Source: Aquilaria yunnanensis (taxonomy: Eukaryota; Streptophyta; Magnoliopsida; Malvales; Thymelaeaceae). Taken from it: 64,000 nt of DNA. The stretch spans positions 38,786,001 through 38,850,000 of the forward strand of contig CM077597.1 of NCBI GenBank assembly GCA_039654915.1, read 5' to 3'. The notes below the pieces were generated by a model. That model was not told the origin of the DNA. It saw only the letters and a list, made by a program, of their open reading frames with translations, and searched no databases. The position numbers and the translations under genes are program-made. Shown in pieces: positions 59,790-64,000 of this stretch. Numbering within the stretch: position 1 is the first letter of the stretch; each line of letters begins with the position of its first letter.

Positions 59790-61219
59790 ATGCCTCGCAA
59801 GTCGGTGCCCATAAACTCGTTGAAAGAAAAGGGGAGGGGGAAGAGGATTCGTCAAGAGGAGCCACAAGAACCACCCTATGATAATTCACGCTTTGTGTCC
59901 TCTCGGGCAAGCAACTATTTTGAGGGGTTCATGAATCGCAAGCTCACACCGGAAAGAGGCTTCGACTTCTCGAAGATGGAAAATGAGGGGATACTAAGAA
60001 TCGTGGAGAGGCGTGGATGGCAACAATGGGTCAATCATTCTCAAGCGGAAGTGTCCAACATCCTCATAATGGAATTCTACGCCAACTTGATGGGAGCTTA
60101 CTATCTGAATCGCCAAGCCAAGGTTTGTTTTGTGCGCCAACAAGCGGTGCATTATAGGGATGCTGTGATCAATAAGCTGTTCAACATCAACCCATTGATT
60201 CGAGGACAAATCAAGGAGGTTTCCTTGGATCAACAAGCTCAAGTAGTATGCGGTCGCCCGGTTCATTGGACACTGAGCCGGGATCAATCTCATAGGAAGC
60301 TCTACTTCAGTTCTTCAGCCCTTCCTCCAGAGATGAAAGCTTGGAACTATTTCATCGCCTCCCGCCTCGTCCCGACCACTCATGTTCGGGAAGTCACCCC
60401 GGATCGCTTGGAGATCTTATACTGCATAGCATGTGACATCCGAATTAATGTCGGACACTTCATCCTAAAGCATATTCGTCACGCCGCCAAGTCGAAACGG
60501 GGGAACCTGCCTTTCCCTCAGCTGGTCACTACCTTAATGTTGAGGGCCGGTGTTGTCATGGAAGATCCCTCAAGGATAACTTTGGTCATCAAGCCAATCT
60601 TGGTGGACAAGCTTAGTGGTGCTTCGGAAGGTATCCGGGAGGTAGTGTCAGAAGAGGAGGAAGAGAATGCCGACCAAGAGCAAGAGCAAGTGGAAGAAGG
60701 AGAAGAAGAACATGAGCCATATCTAGGGGAGGACGTTGGAGGGCTTCTGAGCAGTTAGTCAATCCAGCTACCGCGACTCCGGCCTCTTTGGCCGTAGCAC
60801 TCAACAAGATGTACTTGATGATGCGAGAGCAGCATGAAGAGTCAGCGGCTCGGTTTGAATCAGTTGGTGGCTCCTTTACTTCTTTTGCAAAGGAGATGCG
60901 CGAGGGCATCGTACTTATTGCCGGCAACCAGGAATCTCTTTCCGGGCAAGTCCGTTGGGGCCACCAACACCAACAGCAGCTGTGGGATCTCACGCCTGAA
61001 TATCCACCATTCCCACCCATCCCCCCCATTTCCACCCTTCCCCTTACCAATGGTACACACCCCACCCCTCGAGCCACCCACCTCCATTTTACCCACATTT
61101 CGGACCTCCCCATGACCCGTCTGAAGGTCCTTCCTCTTTTCCGCCTGCCGGTGGGTCTTCCGGCCATGATGACATGGGAGAGGAGTAGTAGGGGCGGGAA
61201 CACCCGCCCCCAGGTATGA
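59790..61219 (+). pseudogene. Athila second gene ('putative plant transposon protein' domain), frameshifted
   Basis: The first frame (59790-60758, 322 codons) begins Met-Pro-Arg-Lys-Ser with a basic Lys/Arg-rich segment. It continues into the domain often annotated as 'putative plant transposon protein', the env-position gene of Athila. It includes Glu-Phe-Tyr-Ala-Asn-Leu and Gly-Arg-Pro-Val-His-Trp, and ends in a Glu-rich tract. The reading then shifts frame near 60740 and continues to 61219 with Leu-Asn-Lys-Met-Tyr-Leu-Met-Met-Arg-Glu-Gln, a helical segment and a Pro-rich tail. I see no signal peptide or membrane segment, so an envelope role is not supported here. Its function is unknown. 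Confidence 0.75.
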
Positions 61220-61257
61220 TTCTTCCTTACTCACTTTCCATTGAGGACAATGCTAGT

Positions 61258-61272
61258 TTTAAGTTTGGGGGA
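61258..61272 (+). other. PPT-like purine tract, internal copy
   Basis: TTTAAGTTTGGGGGA here is identical to the tract just before the 3' LTR (62595-62609), 1337 bases upstream of it, shortly after the second gene and a TTGAGGACAATG word. Confidence 0.6.
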
Positions 61273-62594
61273 GTGGGTGCGTGATTATCATACTTGGCTT
61301 TTGTGTTTGTGTTCGTGTCTTGTTTTAGATTTAGGGTGCATTTTTTTCTTTTGCATATTTTGTGTCTTGTTTTCCTCTCTTCTGTTGGTGAAGTTGGATA
61401 GGTTGAGAATTTCTTTTTGTAGTCCTTGTTTGTTTTTGGTGTCTTTAGGACTCAATGGTGACTATTTCGTTTCATATGAATGGATATGGTTACTAGTTTG
61501 ATTCTCTTGAAGCTTTGATGAATTTGGAAAAATCAGTTTTGATGCTTTTGGGTGAATCTTTGATAATGTGTTATAATGAACTTGGGAGTTGTGCCATAAA
61601 CTCGTATCTTTTGAGTTTTGTTCTAAAACTTGCCTAAGGACCTAGCAAACTGGCAAGAGTGTATGAGCTTGAAGCATGTGGTCTCATAGGAGGAACCTCC
61701 CCACCAATTAACCAACCCCTCTACATTCCTGCAAATCACCCTTAATTTGAGCTTTCATTTTCTTGTGGTTATACCCTTGAGTTAATTGAGGTGGAAAAAG
61801 GTCAAAACTAGAGGTTAAAAGGAATTGCATTAAGTTGAATTAAGAGGGAAATAATGGCAAGCTTGGTGTGGTTTGTGTTAAAAAAAAAAAACATATAAAA
61901 TACTACTCCGCTGTTTCTTAGTATCGAAGTAGGTTGGGGTCTTCTCCTAAGGCAAGAGTTGATCACAGCTCAAAAAGGTGCTTGAAATAAGGGTATGGTT
62001 GAAAATAAAATCACCTTGGATTGTATTAAGTTAGTAGCTTGGGCTTAGGCGGAGCTCCCGTTTAGGCACTTGCCAAACGGCTAAATACATGAAGAGGAAA
62101 CAATAGTTAGTTTATAAGGTGTAAAGAGGTTGGTGGATTGTAGATTGGTGCTTGTTCAACTTGATTGTCTCTTTTAAGCACTTGGTTTTCATTTTTGACC
62201 GCCTCACTAACTCTATCATGAAAGACTATCTTTTGGTTCCTCCATTTTCTTTTTGAGCCTCTGAACTGTCGCTATCCTTCGGAAGTAAACCATTTGAGCT
62301 TTAAGTGTGTTGCGACCGACCGTAGGGAAGTAAGGTCGAGGGTGCTGGATCTTTTTGCAAGCGTTTGGAAAAGAACTTAACACGACTCCCTTAATGGAAA
62401 TTTAAATCATCTAGGGGTCATACCCCTGGGGGCTTCACCCTAGGTAGCAAAATTAACTTTTCCTTAGTCACCATTTCTTCTTTTGAAGTCAAACTTAGTT
62501 GATCATTGAAGTTTAGATGCAACATTTGGTTGCCATGATAGCTTCTTTGGTGTTTGAGTATGTTCTAGGTTAGGTTACTAGGGACTAGCTTAGG
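61273..62594 (+). other. Athila 3' untranslated region
   Basis: About 1.3 kb of AT-rich DNA between the two purine tracts. It has no frame over 86 codons and no recognisable domain, and one A run at 61880-61890. Confidence 0.6.
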
Positions 62595-62610
62595 TTTAAG
62601 TTTGGGGGAA
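62595..62610 (+). other. Polypurine tract of Athila
   Basis: TTTAAGTTTGGGGGAA ends two bases before the TG of the 3' LTR, the position required to prime plus-strand synthesis. Confidence 0.85.
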
Positions 62611-62612
62611 CT

Positions 62613-63981
62613 TGTTAAGTGCATCATTCCACGGTCAAAGTGTTGACCTTTTCTCAACTTTGACCATCAAAGTCTGTGATTTTTCCTCCTTGTCTTAGTT
62701 TTTTTCTTGGTATTTTTGCTCATTACAGGTTTGATCAAGTGTTACGGACAGAGCATTAGAAGCAAGCTTGAGTGGGACGGCATTTGGACGAGGAACGTGG
62801 AAGAAGTGCAAAAATAAAGGTGGGCACCGCGTCACCAGAATTCGCCTAGAATTGGCGACGCGTCGCCCACGTTAGCAGTTTTCTGAGTTCCTGATGGTCA
62901 TTTGGCGACGCGTCGCCAGAACTCGACCCATGATGGCGACGCGTTGCCAGCGATGCTCTGTTTTGCCGAAAGCTCGCGTTTTGATGGTCCCCCACTATTT
63001 TTCCAGCTGATGAGCTGGCTTGGATTGGTGACACTTATCCTTTTAGGGCTGGAATGAAGAGGGGGTATAAATAGAAGAGAAGAAAGAGTCCAAAAGGGGG
63101 CTTCTTGGCTGATTTTGATCTAGACCCGACTGGAGGCGTATTGAGCTTTTTGAGGCATTCTTGGGAAACTGGAACCAAAGGATTGTTCATTTTGAGCGTA
63201 CAAACGTCGAGGGGGTTTTCTGGGTTTCTTCTCTTCTCTATTTTGAGTTGTATGATTTTCGTGGTCATTGTTATTATGGATTTGTTGATGACATTAGCTA
63301 TGGATCGTGAGTAGATCTCTTTACCTTTCTAGGTTGACTTTCCTCGCTTTGTTACTCAGTGAAGTTGTTTTGTGTGTTTATGGATGAGTTCTATTGTGTT
63401 GTTCCTTGCATTGAGCTTCTTGTTTGATGAATGGTTGGCCACCATGTCTAATGCACTAGTCCATTAAATCCTTGGGAAAGGTTTTAAGGGTGACAAAGAG
63501 GAATGGAAGGGGCATAATGTTAACTTAGATTAGAGATAATATAAGTGAACATTAGGCATTAAAAGATGGTTTAGCTCTTCAACCACCTTAAGTTAAGTTG
63601 GAGCTTGAGTAAAGCCCAAGTTAGTGGAGGGTGCACAAAAACCTATCTTGAGAAAGGGGTTTTTGATATGAAATCTTTTTGACCACACATGGAGCTTCAC
63701 ATTTGGGGACCAACTTTATTGACTAGCATTGGGTAGGAAATGAATCCTAGAGGGGTAGTCACATTTATTCTAAGTTCTATCTTTAGTACTTTTCATCTTC
63801 TTTAGAGTCATTTTTCTTGTGTTGATTAAGTTAGGTAGCTTGAGCAACTTTGATCTTTAAATCTAGATAAAATCACTAACTCTCTTGGGACGACACCTTT
63901 AATTACTCCTAAGTATACAATGATTCCGTTCGCTTGCGTGTTTTTGAGGGTAAAATTGATAAACTCTTGATTTTCACAACA
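62613..63981 (+). repeat. Athila 3' LTR
   Basis: It has the same length (1369 bp) and ends as the 5' LTR. The ACTAG duplication follows at 63982-63986. The TATA box is at 63066-63073 and the palindrome array at 62823-62950. Confidence 0.97.
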
Positions 63982-64000
63982 ACTAGTTAGTGGTTCCTAG

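Larger units (their letters stand above)
51440..63981 (+). mobile_element. Structurally complete Athila-lineage Ty3/gypsy element, TSD ACTAG
   Basis: Both LTRs are 1369 bp. A perfect duplication, ACTAG, lies at 51435-51439 and 63982-63986. Inside are an Asp-tRNA primer site, a single-frame gag-pol (52950-58337), a second gene (59790-61219) and a PPT before the 3' LTR. The total is 12,542 bp. By eye the LTRs differ at roughly 38 positions with no indel, near 3 percent, so it is the youngest complete element here. The second gene and Asp primer place it in Athila and not in the chromoviruses. Confidence 0.95.

Noticed and set aside
59790..60758. Athila second gene as a true envelope protein
   Set aside because: No signal peptide, transmembrane segment or cleavage site is visible in the frame; only its position is env-like.

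Overview
The window is repeat DNA from a plant nuclear genome, most likely a flowering plant with a large, retrotransposon-rich genome. I see no host gene, rRNA, tRNA gene or CRISPR array. Every coding trace belongs to an LTR retrotransposon: Ty3/gypsy chromovirus, Ty3/gypsy Athila, Ty3/gypsy Tat, or Ty1/copia. All are plant lineages, and the primer sites match initiator-Met or Asp tRNA. The species cannot be fixed from this sequence.

Layout. 1-37837 is a nest of two related chromovirus LTR families, named here LTR-A (about 2.4 kb, ends TGTTACC...GGTAACA) and LTR-B (2.4-2.9 kb, ends TGTTAYRRCY...CA), on both strands. It holds a chromovirus gag-pol ruin on + (14675-19215), a second integrase end on - (33623-36845) and a Tat fragment on - (about 23626-25320). 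Several copies are solo LTRs, proven by 5-bp target duplications: GTGAG at 2382-4783, GTTTT at 20846-23490, TTACT at 30752-33171, and ATGTT/ATGTC at 33854-36336. 37838-42363 is a deleted copia element that keeps its 5' LTR, primer site, gag and a truncated 3' LTR. Two solo LTRs of the same copia family lie at 12774-14189 (ATTTG) and 48554-49968 (CATTT). 42364-47747 is the 3' end of a Tat-type element: integrase tail, then a multi-exon gene on the opposite strand with its own TATA box, then polypurine tract and 3' LTR. 51440-63981 is a structurally complete 12.5-kb Athila element: two 1369-bp LTRs, target duplication ACTAG, Asp-tRNA primer site, gag-pol in one frame broken only by stop codons, and a downstream second gene.

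How the parts work together. Each complete element would be transcribed from the TATA box in its 5' LTR, primed by a host tRNA at the PBS, copied by its RT/RNase H and inserted by its integrase. None of the pol genes here is open throughout, so any recent movement probably relied on proteins from other copies. Solo LTRs record LTR-LTR recombination, and the copia element records an internal deletion.

Most unusual signals: (1) small clusters of 14-20-bp CpG-rich palindromes in the LTRs or leaders of three unrelated lineages, with dyad symmetry kept while the sequence varies; (2) the antisense, intron-containing Tat gene with its own promoter; (3) an Athila second gene that appears to have its own palindrome cluster and leader intron; (4) a copia deletion junction carrying a 22-bp copy of nearby gag sequence.
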